This document shows, in pieces, positions 62,708 through 64,000 of a stretch of DNA of 64,000 nt (the stretch's first letter is position 1; each line of letters starts with the position of its first letter). The notes under the pieces are model-generated. The model saw only the letters and a program-made list of their open reading frames with translations, made no database searches and was not told the DNA's origin. The position numbers and the translations under genes are program-made. The stretch lies in the NCBI GenBank assembly GCA_004298505.1, contig SCRO01000046.1, forward strand, positions 23,589 through 87,588, read 5' to 3'. Origin of the DNA: Rhodanobacter sp. (lineage in GTDB: Bacteria; Pseudomonadota; Gammaproteobacteria; Xanthomonadales; Rhodanobacteraceae).

Positions 62708-63991
62708 CTACAGCCCACGCTCCTGGGCTCGGCGGACGCCATCGTTTTCCGGCGGCAGCACGCGCGAGGCATCCATCACGCAGGAGAATGTCGAGCCCCG
62801 TCCAGGCTCGCTTTCGATGACCAGGCGTCCCTGGTGCAGGTTGAGCACGTGCTTGACGATCGAGAGCCCGAGGCCGGTACCGCCGGATTCACGCGAGCGG
62901 CTGGACGACACGCGATAGAAGCGTTCGGTGAGGCGACTGAGATGCTCCGTGGAGATACCCAGCCCGCTGTCACGCACCGAGAAGGTGGCTGCGCCGTCGG
63001 CAGTCTGCCGCCAGCCAATCACGATCTGACCGCCGCTGGGCGTGTAGCGCACGGCATTGCTCACCAGGTTGGAGAAGGCGCTGTGCAAGTGGTGGATCGA
63101 GCCACGCAAGCGAGCCTGGCTGCCCGCGTCAACGGTAATGTCATGCCGGCCCCGGCTGAGCGCTTCGGCTTCGCGACGCAGCGTCTCCAGCAGCGGAACC
63201 ATGTCCACCTCCTCGTCGGGCAGGGCCTCTCGTGTTTCCAGTCGCGACAGCGTCAGCAGGTCCTCGACGATTTGCCGCATCCGTTGCGATTGCAGGCGCA
63301 TCTCGCTCAGCACCGGCGCCAGCTCGGGCATGTCCGCCGGATCGAGCAGTTCCAGGTAACCATGAATGACGGTCAGCGGCGTGCGCAATTCATGTGATAC
63401 GTTGGCGACGAAATCGCGTCGCACTTGTTCCAGCCGGCTCAGCGTGCTGATGTCGCGCGCCAGCAGCAAGCGCAGCTGTGATCCGAACGGCATGATCGTC
63501 ACGGCCAGTCGCAGCGAGGCGTCTGCCGGTGCGGGCATGTCGGTCGCCGGTTGGTGCAGGTCGGTCAGCAGCCATGCGCCGAGTTCGCTGCCATCGAGCT
63601 GCTCGGCCAGCGGACCATCGGGGTGTCGCTTGCGCAACCCCAGCAGGCGGTTGGCTGCGGCATTGCGCCAGCGCACATTCCCCGTGCGGTCGAGCAGCAC
63701 GATGGCATCGGGCAGGGAACTCGCCGCGTCACGCACGTCGCGCAGCTGCGCCAGCAGGCGGCGTTGGCGCGTTCGCTGTGGGCACGATCGAAGTCGCGCC
63801 TGGTGCGGTTCGCGAGCCCTGGTTCTCGCCTCGGACAGCTGCCACAGCAACACGATGACTGGGCCACCGAGCGCCACGCAGAAAGCCCACCACGTGAGCC
63901 CCCACAGTCCAGCCACCATGACGGCCAGGGCCAGGGTCGTGAGCAGGATGGCCGCGGGCCACGCTGAAAACCGGGTGTTCGCGCTGCCCAC
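62708..63991 (-). CDS. phoR: Phosphate regulon sensor kinase PhoR (GTG start near window edge)
   Basis: N-terminal TMs, PAS region, RRDFVANVSHELRTPLTVIHGYLELL, GTGLGLSIVKHVLNLHQG; Pho context. Confidence 0.9.
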   Translation of the reverse strand: MGSANTRFSAWPAAILLTTLALAVMVAGLWGLTWWAFCVALGGPVIVLLWQLSEARTRAREPHQARLRSCPQRTRQRRLLAQLRDVRDAASSLPDAIVLLDRTGNVRWRNAAANRLLGLRKRHPDGPLAEQLDGSELGAWLLTDLHQPATDMPAPADASLRLAVTIMPFGSQLRLLLARDISTLSRLEQVRRDFVANVSHELRTPLTVIHGYLELLDPADMPELAPVLSEMRLQSQRMRQIVEDLLTLSRLETREALPDEEVDMVPLLETLRREAEALSRGRHDITVDAGSQARLRGSIHHLHSAFSNLVSNAVRYTPSGGQIVIGWRQTADGAATFSVRDSGLGISTEHLSRLTERFYRVSSSRSRESGGTGLGLSIVKHVLNLHQGRLVIESEPGRGSTFSCVMDASRVLPPENDGVRRAQERGL

Positions 63992-64000
63992 GCTCCTAGG

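Overview
Chromosomal window from a high-GC gammaproteobacterium. Gene order and protein character suggest Xanthomonadales/Rhodanobacteraceae, but this is inference and no search was run. Core blocks: pilS(partial)-sucC-sucD-nadE; bamD/rluD/pgeF; trehalose operon otsB-GH15-otsA; clpB; fmdB-aspS-hydrolase-yebC-ruvC-ruvA-kup-ruvB-ybgC-tolQRAB-pal-cpoB-queE-queC-tRNA-Lys; glnS; ldcA-ribH-nusB-thiL-pgpA; a ZIP transporter; hemP; a MacAB-like ABC transporter operon ending in an NtrC-type regulator and histidine kinase; and a Pho block phoU-pstBACS / oprP-like porin / glycosyltransferase / phoR. Main observations: (1) a textbook sigma-54 -24/-12 promoter with an upstream 16-bp perfect palindrome in front of the ABC operon that carries its own sigma-54 activator and kinase, so probably a self-contained regulatory circuit, with a tandemly duplicated permease pair in decay; (2) a family of short G-rich/C-rich inverted-repeat mini-elements, several with G-quadruplex motifs, that have entered or reshaped coding genes (in-frame in nadE, the C-terminus of aspS, the start of ruvC, the 5' end of pgeF); (3) good Zur, Fur and sigma-32 sites by eye; (4) many gene relics (two TonB receptors, integrase at tRNA-Lys, GNAT, OMP, esterase, CsgG-like). 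All calls are from reading sequence and translations; no database search was possible.
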